From Bin87 sp965204905 (lineage in GTDB: Bacteria; Chloroflexota; Dehalococcoidia; Lucifugimonadales; UBA3495): a stretch of 64,000 nt of DNA. This document shows positions 7,884 through 16,197 of the stretch, in pieces. Location: positions 3,658,001-3,722,000 of the forward strand of contig OZ242042.1 in assembly GCA_965204905.1 (NCBI GenBank). Direction: 5' to 3'. Below the pieces are notes generated by a model, which saw only the letters and a program-made list of their open reading frames with translations, was not told the origin of the DNA and made no database searches. The stretch's first letter is position 1. Each line of letters starts with the position of its first letter. The translations under genes were made by a program, and so were the position numbers.

Positions 7884-8891
7884 ATGACCACAACCTGCCC
7901 CACCGTACACATCATCGCCACCGGCGGCAGCATCGCCGGCGTCGGCCCCGACCGCATGGACTACATTCGCTACCCCGAGATCGGCGACCACCTCACCATC
8001 GACCAGAACCTGGCGCGGGTGCCGGAGATCGCCGAGAACTTCAACGTCATCGCCGAGGACATGGTCAGCGTAGGCAGCACCGCCATCGGCCCCGCCAACT
8101 GGATCGCCCTGGCCGAACGCATCCACGCCATCGACCGCGAGGAACCGGACACTGCCGGCGTCGTCATCACCCACGGCACCGCGACGCTGGAGGAGACGGC
8201 CTACTTCCTGCACCTGACCGTCAAGACGCAGCGGCCCGTGGTCATCACCGGCGCGATGCGGCCGCCCACGTCCATCAGCACCGACGCCGACCTGAACCTG
8301 CTGGACGCCTGCCGCATCGCCGCCACACCGGAATCCGCCGGCATGGGCGTGCTCACCGTCCTCAACAACCAGATCCAATGCGCCCGAGAGGTGTACAAGC
8401 ACAACACCCTGCGCGTGGAGACCTTCAAGCCCAACGAGTTGGGCTTCCTGGGCTACGCCGATTCCGACCACCGCGTGGTCTTCTACCGCCGGCCCTATCG
8501 CAAGCACACCACCGACACCCCCTTCCGCGTGGACGGCATGACCGACCTCCCCCGCGTGGACATCGTACACGCCTACGCCGGCGCCGACGGTATGCTCATC
8601 GACGCCGCGCGCGCCCACGGCTCGGCGGGATTGGTGGTCGCCGGATTCGGCGCCGGCACGTTCCCGCCCACCTTCATCGCCGCCGCCGAGCAGGCCGTGG
8701 CCGCCGGGATGCCCGTAGTCCTCGCCAGCCGTTCCGACGCCGGCCGCGTGGTGATGACGCCGCGCAAGGACGAGCAGGGCTTCATAGTATCCGACAACCT
8801 GATGCCCCAGAAAGCCCGCCTGCTGCTGATGCTCGGCCTGACCGTCACCAGCGACCGCGACGCCCTCCAGCAAATGTTTTACGAATACTGA
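7884..8891 (+). CDS. Asparaginase-family protein
   Basis: A 335-residue protein of the type I/II asparaginase fold, which normally hydrolyses L-Asn to Asp and ammonia. The N-terminal TGGSIAG carries the expected catalytic Thr, and VITHGTATLEETAYFL corresponds to the second active-site motif. In that motif the usual Asp after HGT is Ala, a change at a substrate-binding and catalytic-triad residue. The conserved Lys region is REVYKHNTLRVETFK. The C-terminal domain contains YAGADG and SRSDAGRV. The start at 7884 follows an AGGAGAT site 7 bases upstream; longer in-frame starts run into the REP palindrome. No signal peptide, so probably cytoplasmic. The Asp-to-Ala change may mark a subfamily with a different substrate. 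Confidence 0.88.
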   Translation: MTTTCPTVHIIATGGSIAGVGPDRMDYIRYPEIGDHLTIDQNLARVPEIAENFNVIAEDMVSVGSTAIGPANWIALAERIHAIDREEPDTAGVVITHGTATLEETAYFLHLTVKTQRPVVITGAMRPPTSISTDADLNLLDACRIAATPESAGMGVLTVLNNQIQCAREVYKHNTLRVETFKPNELGFLGYADSDHRVVFYRRPYRKHTTDTPFRVDGMTDLPRVDIVHAYAGADGMLIDAARAHGSAGLVVAGFGAGTFPPTFIAAAEQAVAAGMPVVLASRSDAGRVVMTPRKDEQGFIVSDNLMPQKARLLLMLGLTVTSDRDALQQMFYEY

Positions 8892-8897
8892 CTACGG

Positions 8898-8903
8898 TAT
8901 AAT
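8898..8903 (+). promoter_or_regulatory. Candidate -10 element (TATAAT)
   Basis: TATAATG lies 36 bases upstream of the ATG at 8939. Transcription from it would begin near 8910, which argues against the alternative GTG start at 8909. Confidence 0.5.
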
Positions 8904-8938
8904 GCGCCGTGAATCCCGAAAAACGGGAGAATGCCGGT

Positions 8939-10408
8939 ATGGTTCCAGAGCGAGACGCCGAGTACCTGAACGACCTAATTCACAATCTGCGCCAATTGCC
9001 CAGCGAAACCGAGTGGGTGGAGTTCAAGGTCAATCAGGCGACTGAACCTCAGTCGATTGGCGAGTATACGTCAGCGTTGGCGAATGGGGCTGCGTTGAAC
9101 GGGAAAGAAGCTGCCTATATGCTTTGGGGTATTGAGGACGGCAGCTATGCTGTGGTCGGCACGGAGTTTAAGCCGGACACGGTAAAGCAAGGCAATGAGC
9201 CCTTGGATAATTGGCTGCGGCGTGGTCTGACACCCCGCATAGATTTTCGTTTCCACGAAGTTGCGATTGACGGAAAACGGATCGTGATCCTAGAAATTGA
9301 GCCAACAACGCAACGGCCGGTCGCCATCTACGGAAAAGAGCGCATCCGCGTCGGTGATGTCGTGGCAAATCTCCAGGAACATCACGAAAAAGAACGCGCT
9401 CTGTGGCATCTTTCCGGCAGGTCAAGCTTTGAAGACGGTGTCGCATCAGAGCACTTAAGCGGCGATGAAGTACTGGATAAGCTAAATCACGCTGCATATT
9501 TCGCACTGCTCGAAAGACCGGTGCCTGAGAGTATCAACTCTATCCTGTACGAACTCGAGCAAGACCGCCTTATCACGCCTTGTGCCGCCGGTGGCTGGAA
9601 CGTCTCCAACCTGGGCGCCATCTTATTCGCCAAAAGTATTGGCGATTTTCGGCGACTCGAGCGCAAATCCATCAGAGTCATTCAGTACCAGGGAACCGGT
9701 CGAACCGAGTCAGTGGGCGAACGTCAGAGTTCGTGGGGTTACGCGGCCGGCTTCGCCAATTTGCTCAAGTACATCAACGGCAGAATATACAGAGAAAACA
9801 TCCAGCAAGGGTTGCGTCGGACATTGCCGATGGTTCCCGAAGTAGCAGTACGGGAACTAGTAGCCAACGCGTTGATTCACCAGGACTTTTCGGTCACCGG
9901 GGCCGGGCCGATGGTTGAGATATTCGACACCCGAATTGAGATTACCAACCCGGGTGCGCCGCTGGTGGACACGCAGCGGTTCCTCGGCAACCCGCCCATC
10001 TCTCGCAACGAGACGCTGGCGGCTTTGATGCGCCGCATTGGCATATGCGAGGAGCGGGGCAGTGGCATTGAGAAAGCAGTCTTGGCGGTAGAAGAGGAAA
10101 TGTTACCCGCGCCGCTGTTTGAGTCATACGCGGGGTTCACGAGGGCCATGTTATTCGCGCACAAGGATTTATCTGAAATGGACCGGTCGGAACGGGTGCG
10201 CGCCTGCTACCTGCACGCCTGCTTACGTTACCGGGTGCAACAGCCGATGAACAACGCTTCAATACGTGAGCGCTTCGGTCTTTCCGATGACCGCAATGAC
10301 AGAGCCTCACGTCTGCTCAGAGAGGCAGTAGATGATGGAGTCATCATAGTACGTGACCCCGACGCTGGAACACGAAGCTGGACTTACTTGCCATTCTGGG
10401 CTGCTTGA
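8939..10408 (+). CDS. AlbA_2 (Schlafen-like) DNA-binding and ATPase-like protein
   Basis: A 489-residue protein. Residues ~15-150 form an AlbA_2/Schlafen-type domain (LPSETEWVEFKVN, YMLWGIEDGSY, GKERIRVGDVVANL). The middle to C-terminal part is a HATPase_c_4-like domain (VRELVANALIHQDF, IEITNPGAPL, ICEERGSGIEKA). The last ~80 residues look like a winged-helix tail (MNNASIRERFGLSDDRNDRASRLL). Such proteins are often annotated as RecG-like or transcriptional regulators and are common in defence or mobile regions; no catalytic role is established. The stop codon ends two bases before the first unit of the repeat array at 10410, so the protein could act on that array. Composition is less GC-rich than the neighbours, suggesting transfer. 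Confidence 0.85.
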   Translation: MVPERDAEYLNDLIHNLRQLPSETEWVEFKVNQATEPQSIGEYTSALANGAALNGKEAAYMLWGIEDGSYAVVGTEFKPDTVKQGNEPLDNWLRRGLTPRIDFRFHEVAIDGKRIVILEIEPTTQRPVAIYGKERIRVGDVVANLQEHHEKERALWHLSGRSSFEDGVASEHLSGDEVLDKLNHAAYFALLERPVPESINSILYELEQDRLITPCAAGGWNVSNLGAILFAKSIGDFRRLERKSIRVIQYQGTGRTESVGERQSSWGYAAGFANLLKYINGRIYRENIQQGLRRTLPMVPEVAVRELVANALIHQDFSVTGAGPMVEIFDTRIEITNPGAPLVDTQRFLGNPPISRNETLAALMRRIGICEERGSGIEKAVLAVEEEMLPAPLFESYAGFTRAMLFAHKDLSEMDRSERVRACYLHACLRYRVQQPMNNASIRERFGLSDDRNDRASRLLREAVDDGVIIVRDPDAGTRSWTYLPFWAA

Positions 10409-10409
10409 C

Positions 10410-10735
10410 TTTGCTTGCACGTTGCTTGCAAATCGGAGGTGAATCAGCCAGTTTTACGCCTGCCGGCTCGCTGTACATACTCAAACCGCTGCAAAAATTT
10501 GCTTGCACGTTGCTTGCAAAACAGCGGTGCAATCAACCAACATTCCTCTCCAAGAGGAAGCCCAAGCGTTTGACGTTCTTGCAAAGCAGGGCGAAATCAG
10601 CCTGTTTTGCTCCTAACCAAAAGCACCGCAAAAATTTGCTTGCACGTTGCTTGCAAAAACGAACGATTTTACCGCTCAAACCGCTCCGTTCCTACTTGAA
10701 TCGACCTAAAAATTTGCTTGCACGTTGCTTGCAAA
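10410..10735 (+). repeat. Interspersed array: four identical 23-bp repeats plus one degenerate copy
   Basis: Four identical 23-bp units lie at 10410-10432, 10498-10520, 10635-10657 and 10713-10735. A degenerate unit near 10567-10588 (ACGTTCTTGCAAA) splits the longest gap, giving start-to-start steps of 88, about 69, about 68 and 78 bp. Each unit is two TTGCTTGCA half-units, one starting 11 bp after the other (about one helical turn). Spacers are not unique: they share pieces such as AATCAGCC and CAAACCGC, and AAAAA precedes copies 2-4, so the array looks like a decaying tandem duplication. A frame reading LLARCLQ repeatedly (10405-10782) is probably incidental. No cas genes are nearby. Confidence 0.75.
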
Positions 10736-10782
10736 TCCAGCCCAAATCGGCCCACTTCGCCGGCGTCGCGCCGGAGGTATAG

Positions 10783-10860
10783 GAATTCTGCATCGGCGGC
10801 TACCAGCCCATGGACAAGTGGCTGAAAGACCGTCGCCGGCGCGCCGTCAACCTATCCCGT
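10783..10860 (+). pseudogene. Remnant of a restriction/methylase-like C-terminus
   Basis: Translation from 10783 gives EFCIGGYQPMDKWLKDRRRR, which resembles the 'IGGYQ..KWLKDRKGR' block near the C-terminus of type ISP-like restriction-modification enzymes. There is no start codon and no intact flanking domain, so it is a ~26-codon relic. The match is from memory of the motif, so the family assignment is moderate. Confidence 0.5.
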
Positions 10861-10861
10861 C

Positions 10862-10881
10862 ATTCCTGCTTTCGCAGGAAT
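10862..10881. repeat. Palindromic dispersed repeat (ATTCCTGC..GCAGGAAT)
   Basis: A near-perfect 20-bp palindrome, same family as 4468-4487 and 24736-24755. Confidence 0.6.
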
Positions 10882-11392
10882 CCATAAAATCCCCAAATCC
10901 GGCAAATCCCGATTCCGACAACACCCCTTGATACCACCCAACCGAACGTATATACTAATATCGTCTAGGCAAATCCGCCTGGGGCGGATTCATCCCCGAT
11001 CCAAAGAGAGGCAGATTCCAAGCATCGACGGCCAACCCCGTCAGTTCCAAAATCGCAACCGATCCAGGTGGCAACCGTTGCTTAACGACCTAACGCCCCA
11101 CCATCGATGCCCCACTGGAATCACCGGGTCTGTCCGAGCCCGCGCGCAAGTGCGTCTTACGGCGCGCCGAGTACACGAAAAAGTAGGGCAAATCGTTGCG
11201 TACCCAACCCGGCCGTATGCTGACAACGATGCCGTAAGGCCCGCCTTCGGAGGGCCGTAAGGTCCGCCTCTGGCGGACGGGAATCCTGCCTCTCGCCAAC
11301 CAACCGCCAACCCCCAAAGGAGCCAGCCAACCGAAACACCAAACCAAACCCACTAACATCCTGTCCATCATTCCATTACGCCATCCAGCGTG
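10882..11392. other. Non-coding stretch with small hairpins
   Basis: I see no convincing gene here. There are hairpins at about 10972-10990 (ATCCGCC/GGCGGAT) and 11236-11280 (GCCCGCCTTCGGAGGGC, then TCCGCCTCTGGCGGA). Open frames on both strands lack recognisable motifs. Confidence 0.5.
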
Positions 11393-11398
11393 TATAAT
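11393..11398 (+). promoter_or_regulatory. Candidate -10 element (TATAAT)
   Basis: TATAATGCGCCG lies 41 bases upstream of the first MFS gene. It is almost the same sequence as at 8898-8910 (TATAATGCGCCG). Confidence 0.5.
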
Positions 11399-11438
11399 GC
11401 GCCGCATTCCGCCCTTGGAGCCACAAAGGAGCGCGACG

Positions 11439-12812
11439 ATGGCACACGCAGCCGGCATCAGTCCTTCACAACCGCACGCCCAGGACGTGGAGCCGCGCAC
11501 CAAGGGCTCCGTGATGGCCAGTACGCTCATCGGAGCGCACGCCTTCGAGCATCTCTACGCCCACAGCATCCCCCTGCTGGCGACGGTGATCGCCCTCGAC
11601 CTGGGCCTGGGCGCGCTACAGGTGGGGATGATCGTCGTGGTGCGGTCCATCTTTGGCGGTCTGACCAGCGTTTCCGGCGGCATCCTGGTGGACCTGTTCC
11701 ACCACCGCGTCGCTTGGGTGCTGTCCATCAGCACCTTTATGATCGGCCTGGGCTACCTGCTCATGTCGCTCGCGCCCACGTTCGGGCTGATAATTTGCGC
11801 GCTGGCCCTGGGTTCCATGGGCAGCGCGTTGTGGCATCCGCCGGCGCTGGGCCTGCTGGCGCGGCGTTTCCCGCAGCGTCGGGGACTGTTCATATCCATG
11901 CACCGCTCCACGGGCAGCATCGGCGACGTGCTGGGGCCGATGGTCGCCGGCGCGCTGGTGCTGGGCGCCCTGGCGTGGAGCGCCGGCGAGGCGGAAGACA
12001 TCGTAACCGCCGGTTGCGGAGCGCTGCCCTTCTGCTGGGAACTGCCCTGGCCGGCCATCAGCTGGCGGTGGGTGCTGGGCGTCAGCACGCCGATCATGTT
12101 CATCTCCACCGTGCTGATCTTCATCCTGCTGCGCAACGCCGGCGGCGAGCGTCCCGTCGGGGTGGACGTCGGAGCGCGCGTCCGCACCAACTGGGCGGGG
12201 ATGAAGGACGCATTTAATGGCACGGGCATGTGGGCCATCTTCACCGTATCCGCCGTTCGCGGCATGGCCGACCGGTCGCTGGTCTTCCTGATTCCGCTGT
12301 ACCTGACCCAGGCACTGGGAGCCAACACTTTCCTGGCATCGGCCCACGTCGCCCTCATGGTCGGCCCCGGGATACTGGCCGGCCCGATGATCGGCGCGCT
12401 CTCCGACAAGATCGGACGACGCCCGCTGATCATCTTCATCATGGCGGCCACTACCCTACTGACTTTGGGCATCATATGGGCGGGACAGTCGCACCAGGTG
12501 TACACCTTCTGGATCACCCTGTTCGTGGCGATCTACGGCCTGCTGAACTTCTCAGTGAACAACCTGACCCAGGCGGCCGCTGCTGACATCGCCGCCGGCC
12601 GCCGGCTGGAGTCCAGCTTCCTGGGCCTGATGTGGGGCAACAACACGCTGTTCGGCGCGATTGCCGCGGTGATGATCTTCGGCCCGGTGGAATGGTTCGA
12701 CTGGCAATACGGGTTCTACATCGCGGCGGGCATCTACTTCGTAGGTCTGCTGGTGTCGTTGCTGATACCGGGCAAGCCCCGCGAGCCGGAAGCGGTCACA
12801 GTCCCCGCCTGA
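11439..12812 (+). CDS. MFS transporter (FSR-like), copy 1
   Basis: A 457-residue integral membrane protein with about 12 hydrophobic segments in the two-times-six MFS layout. GAHAFEHLYAHSIPLL near the N-terminus recalls the fosmidomycin-resistance (FSR) branch. The start at 11439 follows AAAGGAG with good spacing, and a -10 element lies at 11393. Conserved cytoplasmic-loop-like motifs include DLFHHRVAW and GALSDKIGRRPL. The substrate is unknown. It is a close paralogue of the next gene (shared ISMHRSTGSIGDVLGPM, SSFLGLMWGNN), so the pair arose by tandem duplication. Confidence 0.88.
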   Translation: MAHAAGISPSQPHAQDVEPRTKGSVMASTLIGAHAFEHLYAHSIPLLATVIALDLGLGALQVGMIVVVRSIFGGLTSVSGGILVDLFHHRVAWVLSISTFMIGLGYLLMSLAPTFGLIICALALGSMGSALWHPPALGLLARRFPQRRGLFISMHRSTGSIGDVLGPMVAGALVLGALAWSAGEAEDIVTAGCGALPFCWELPWPAISWRWVLGVSTPIMFISTVLIFILLRNAGGERPVGVDVGARVRTNWAGMKDAFNGTGMWAIFTVSAVRGMADRSLVFLIPLYLTQALGANTFLASAHVALMVGPGILAGPMIGALSDKIGRRPLIIFIMAATTLLTLGIIWAGQSHQVYTFWITLFVAIYGLLNFSVNNLTQAAAADIAAGRRLESSFLGLMWGNNTLFGAIAAVMIFGPVEWFDWQYGFYIAAGIYFVGLLVSLLIPGKPREPEAVTVPA

Positions 12813-12842
12813 TCGCCTGAGTACGCCGGATTACCAACGTCC

Positions 12843-12871
12843 GTAGGGGCGGGTTTGAAACCCGCCCCTAC
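12843..12871. repeat. REP-like palindrome (GTAGGGGCGGG type)
   Basis: A perfect 29-bp palindrome, GTAGGGGCGGGTTT-G-AAACCCGCCCCTAC, between the two MFS paralogues. An identical core occurs at 51305-51333. Confidence 0.8.
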
Positions 12872-12892
12872 ACCGTCCGCAACGGCCCACAG

Positions 12893-14227
12893 ATGGCACA
12901 AGCAGCAGCACCACAGTCAGCGTCTCAGGCTCCGCAGGCGCCGGAACGTCGCACCGGCAACCGGGTGATGGCCTCCACCATCATCGGCGCCCACGCCTTC
13001 GAGCACTTCTTCTCCAACGCCATCCCGCTGCTCACCACGTTCATCGCCGCCGACATGGGGTTGGGCGCGCTGCAAGTGGGCGTCATCGTAGCCGTGCGTT
13101 CAGCTTGCGGCGGCATCACCAGCGTGGGCGGCGGGTTCCTCTCGGACCTGTTCCATCACCGGGTGGCGTGGGTGCTGTCCATCAGCGCGTTCCTGTCCGG
13201 CGTCGGCCTGCTGCTGATGGCGGTGTCGCCGTCGTTCGGGTTGCTGCTGTTCGCGCTGGCCTGCGCGTCCTCCGGCGCGGCGCTGTGGCATCCGCCGGCG
13301 CTGGGACTGTTGGCGCAACGGTTTCCCAACCGACGCGCGTTGTTCATATCCATGCACCGCTCCACCGGCAGCATCGGCGACGTACTCGGCCCCATGGCCG
13401 CCGGCATCCTGCTGTTGGGGGCGTTGCAGTGGGAGGCATCCGACGGGCTGACCGTGGGCTGGGAACTGGGCTGGGATCCCATCGGCTGGCGAGCGTGGCT
13501 GGCCATCAGCGCGCCGGTGATGATCGTTTCGGCGTTCATCATCTACGGACTGCTCCGCCACGCCGGCAACGCCGCCACCATCAACATCGACATCGTGCAG
13601 CGGATGCGCCACCAGTGGGACAGCACCCGCGTGGCGTTTCGCGGCACGGGACTGTGGGCAATCTTCGCGGTGTCAGCGGTGCGCGGCATGGCCGACGGCT
13701 CGCTGCTGTTCCTGGTGCCCCTCTACATGACGCAGGCGCTGGGGGTCAACTCGTTCCAGGCGGCGGCGCACCTGGCGTTGATGGTTGGGCCGGCCATGGT
13801 AACGGCGCCGCTCATTGGCGCGCTGTCGGACAAGGTGGGGCGCAAGTCGCTGATCGTCTTCCTGATGGCGTTCACCACCGTACTCACCGTGGCGATTCCG
13901 CTGGGCGGACAGCAATACACCCCGTGGATCACGATATGCGTCGCGCTGTACGGATTGCAACACTTCACCGTGATTAACCTCACGTCGGCGGCAGCGGCGG
14001 ACGTGGCGGCGCGCTACCGGCTGGAATCGAGCTTTCTGGGCCTGATGTGGGGCAACAACGTGCTGTTCGGCGCAGTGGCCGCCGTGTTCATCTTCGGCCC
14101 CATCGAATGGCTGGACTGGCAATACGGCTTCTTCATCGCCGCCGGCATCTACTTCGTCGGCCTGCTGGCGTCGCTGATGATCCCCAGCGACCGGCGCGGC
14201 CCCGAACCGGCGTCGGCCTCCGCCTGA
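12893..14227 (+). CDS. MFS transporter (FSR-like), copy 2
   Basis: A 444-residue paralogue of the preceding MFS gene with the same domain layout and matching motifs (GAHAFEHFFSNAIPLL, DLFHHRVAWVLSIS, ISMHRSTGSIGDVLGPM, GALSDKVGRKSL). It is about 80 bases downstream of copy 1, with a REP-like palindrome between them that may end or attenuate the upstream transcript. The greatest divergence is in the N-terminal tail and the mid-protein loop. Substrate unknown. The ATG at 12893 has only a weak ribosome site, so the start is less certain. Confidence 0.87.
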   Translation: MAQAAAPQSASQAPQAPERRTGNRVMASTIIGAHAFEHFFSNAIPLLTTFIAADMGLGALQVGVIVAVRSACGGITSVGGGFLSDLFHHRVAWVLSISAFLSGVGLLLMAVSPSFGLLLFALACASSGAALWHPPALGLLAQRFPNRRALFISMHRSTGSIGDVLGPMAAGILLLGALQWEASDGLTVGWELGWDPIGWRAWLAISAPVMIVSAFIIYGLLRHAGNAATINIDIVQRMRHQWDSTRVAFRGTGLWAIFAVSAVRGMADGSLLFLVPLYMTQALGVNSFQAAAHLALMVGPAMVTAPLIGALSDKVGRKSLIVFLMAFTTVLTVAIPLGGQQYTPWITICVALYGLQHFTVINLTSAAAADVAARYRLESSFLGLMWGNNVLFGAVAAVFIFGPIEWLDWQYGFFIAAGIYFVGLLASLMIPSDRRGPEPASASA

Positions 14228-14246
14228 TCGGGAGCAGAGCAACCGC

Positions 14247-14252
14247 TATAAT
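14247..14252 (+). promoter_or_regulatory. Candidate -10 element (TATAAT)
   Basis: TATAATGG lies 35 bases upstream of the ATG at 14287 and just after the MFS stop codon, suggesting a separate promoter for the following pair. Confidence 0.45.
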
Positions 14253-14286
14253 GGTTGCAGACCCGTCAGGATCAGGAGAGCCGAAG

Positions 14287-14655
14287 ATGCTTACGCCGGA
14301 GCAAATACAGGAAGTCCGCAACAAGGTATGGCTGGCCGACCAGGCCATGGCCCAGCGCGACCACGAGCTGTTCTGCAAGCGCATCTGGGAGGCGACGGCC
14401 CACGCCATCAAATGCGTCGCCAAAGAACGGGGCTGGCCTTGCCAAACAGACGACGAGATTTACGACGCTGGCCGACGCATCGCCCAAGGCCATCCAAAGC
14501 AGCGTGGGTTTATGTCCGCGTTGGGTTGTGCAGATTTGGCCCGTACCAATGGAATGGGTCTTGTCCTGCCCGAGTATGAAATTGAAGAGGACTGGGACAT
14601 CTCAACCGGTTTCATTGACCGAATGATCGGCTTCTCGGTACGGGACGTGTCATGA
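14287..14655 (+). CDS. PaREP1/HEPN-like small helical protein, first of a pair
   Basis: A 122-residue helical protein. LFCKRIWEATAHAIKCVAKERGW resembles the core of PaREP1-type (HEPN-related) proteins and parallels KLWGAAAHAIKAVAESRGW in the gene at 32583. No clear R-x4-6-H catalytic motif is visible, so it may be the non-catalytic partner. It overlaps the next gene by ATGA (14652-14655), implying translational coupling. A toxin-antitoxin-like role is inference. Confidence 0.65.
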   Translation: MLTPEQIQEVRNKVWLADQAMAQRDHELFCKRIWEATAHAIKCVAKERGWPCQTDDEIYDAGRRIAQGHPKQRGFMSALGCADLARTNGMGLVLPEYEIEEDWDISTGFIDRMIGFSVRDVS

Positions 14656-15005
14656 CTACAGCAGAGTGTCTTCGAGCGTCCACCGAGTTTTCCATTCTTG
14701 CGGAGCAGCATTTCAATAATGGCAATAGCAGGGCAGGCGCCGAGTTGTTGTGGGGTGCCTTGTCGCAAGTCATCATCGCAATCGCTCTGCAACGCGGTCA
14801 GCGGTATCAAGAACACCAGCATCGTCGCCACGTGATGCGCCAAATTATCGCTGAGCTCAACGACCCCGCAATTGTCGAAGACTATAAAGACGCTAACCGA
14901 CTTCACGTCTATTTTTACTTGAACAACTTGACGGACATTAAAGTTCGCGACGCGGCTGACACCACCCGCTCCCTTATCAACCGCCTGCTGCCGCTAGCCG
15001 CATAA
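14652..15005 (+). CDS. PaREP1/HEPN-like small helical protein, second of a pair
   Basis: A 117-residue helical protein with GAELLWGALSQVIIAIALQRG, the same core as its neighbour and the 32583 gene. A possible HEPN-type motif, RYQEHQH, follows the core. Translation is coupled to the upstream gene by a 4-base overlap. No transmembrane segment. Family placement is by pattern only. Confidence 0.6.
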   Translation: MTTAECLRASTEFSILAEQHFNNGNSRAGAELLWGALSQVIIAIALQRGQRYQEHQHRRHVMRQIIAELNDPAIVEDYKDANRLHVYFYLNNLTDIKVRDAADTTRSLINRLLPLAA

Positions 15006-15019
15006 GCACGAGCATTGGA

Positions 15020-15700
15020 ATGACCACCATCCGCGTATCCGGCCTGCTGCTCCTGCTTACCGCTGTGGTAACGGCGGTGTCGGTGATGACTCGGCTCAAC
15101 AGCAGCATGGAGCCCTTGGCCGGCAGTCCCATTCAGGTTCCCATCATTCTGGACACCGGCCAGTATGCCATTGCCGGCGCCGCCCGCACCCTGTCCGGCC
15201 TGGCGCTGCTGGCGGCGGCGTTGTATCTGTGGATGACACTGAGAAGCAGCCAACCGCAGGCTATAGGCATTGCCGCCGCGCTGCTGGTACTGTCCGGCGC
15301 GACCACGGCGATTTCCGGCGCGGCGATGCTGGCCCTGGCCGGCGGCTTACCGCAGGTGGCGGACGGCAGCGCGACGCTGATGGCGTGGGCCGCACCCGGC
15401 TGGGTTGAACCGGCGGACGCCGTGCGCTGGATTGCCGGCAAGGTCGGCTTTACGCTGGCCGGCCTGGGCCTCATCGCCCTGGGCCCGGCGCAGTGGCGCA
15501 CGGGCGGCATCCTCAAAATTTCCGCCGTTGCCGACGTGATTATCGGCGTCGGCATGCTGTTCATCTGGGTTGACGCCGCCACAGTGATGCACCGCGTTTC
15601 CGGCATCGCCTTCCTGCTCTGGCTGATTGTCAGCGGGATTTGGCTGGTGGCCGGTCTGCTCAAAATCCCACAGGGAGAAACTCAACATGGCAACCCGTGA
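15020..15700 (+). CDS. Integral membrane protein of unknown function
   Basis: A 226-residue protein with about six hydrophobic segments, starting MTTIRVSGLLLLLTAVVTAV. I recognise no family motif or conserved charged site. The C-terminus extends into the start of the DinB gene (overlap 15687-15700), so the two are probably co-transcribed and coupled. The ATG at 15020 is 14 bases after the preceding stop. Confidence 0.7.
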   Translation: MTTIRVSGLLLLLTAVVTAVSVMTRLNSSMEPLAGSPIQVPIILDTGQYAIAGAARTLSGLALLAAALYLWMTLRSSQPQAIGIAAALLVLSGATTAISGAAMLALAGGLPQVADGSATLMAWAAPGWVEPADAVRWIAGKVGFTLAGLGLIALGPAQWRTGGILKISAVADVIIGVGMLFIWVDAATVMHRVSGIAFLLWLIVSGIWLVAGLLKIPQGETQHGNP

Positions 15701-16169
15701 TGAAAACCTCGCCACCGTCCGCCGCACCCGCGATGAACTGCGGTCCCTCCTGGAAGGGATGGACTACTGTCTGGACTGGAAGGACGGCGACAACTGGAGC
15801 GCCCGGGAGGTGCTGTACCATCTGGTGGACACGCCGGAGGGCGGCATCGGCAGCGTGATCGCCGGTGTATTGGATGGAACCCGTGATGAGGTCACCATCC
15901 TGCCCGACGCCAACAACATGACGCCCGAGCGCATGGCCGCCGACATCGACGGCGCGCAGGCCGGCCCGCTGGCCATCCTGCAAACCGCCGAGGATGCCAT
16001 CGCCGTTGCGTCCGACGCCGACTTTGTGGAAAAGACGGCTATGGCCCACCTGCCGCACCGCGACATCCACGAGGTTCGCACGGCGCAGGCGTTCATCGAC
16101 GGCCTGGAACGCCACTGGGGCGAGCACCTGAACCAGTTGCGGACGATACGGGAAGCCCTGGGGATGTAA
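15687..16169 (+). CDS. DinB-superfamily protein
   Basis: A 160-residue four-helix-bundle protein. NWSAREVLYHLVDTPEGG and a C-terminal LERHWGEHLNQL supply the spaced His residues that bind metal in DinB/YfiT-like proteins. Family members include thiol-dependent transferases and many proteins of unknown reaction. The chosen ATG at 15687 follows AGGGAGA; the longer frame start at 15627 lies inside the upstream gene. It lies just upstream of the IS-disrupted lipoprotein gene (ATG 16175). Confidence 0.8.
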   Translation: MATRDENLATVRRTRDELRSLLEGMDYCLDWKDGDNWSAREVLYHLVDTPEGGIGSVIAGVLDGTRDEVTILPDANNMTPERMAADIDGAQAGPLAILQTAEDAIAVASDADFVEKTAMAHLPHRDIHEVRTAQAFIDGLERHWGEHLNQLRTIREALGM

Positions 16170-16197
16170 CTACCATGACGACGCTACTGCGGCGACT

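Noticed and set aside
7869..8873. 334-codon minus-strand frame
   Set aside because: It is a shadow of the asparaginase gene and is rich in Gly, Val and His with no motif.
7796..8902. 368-codon plus-strand frame, Arg/His-rich
   Set aside because: Shifted frame of the asparaginase gene; composition is typical of an out-of-frame GC-rich gene.
10410..10735. CRISPR array
   Set aside because: Repeats are only 23 bp, gaps are uneven (55-114 bp), spacers share sequence, and no cas genes are near.
10405..10782. A 125-codon repeat protein on the plus strand with LLARCLQ units
   Set aside because: The motif is a translation of the DNA repeat, copies fall in different frames, and there is no ribosome site; treated as non-coding.
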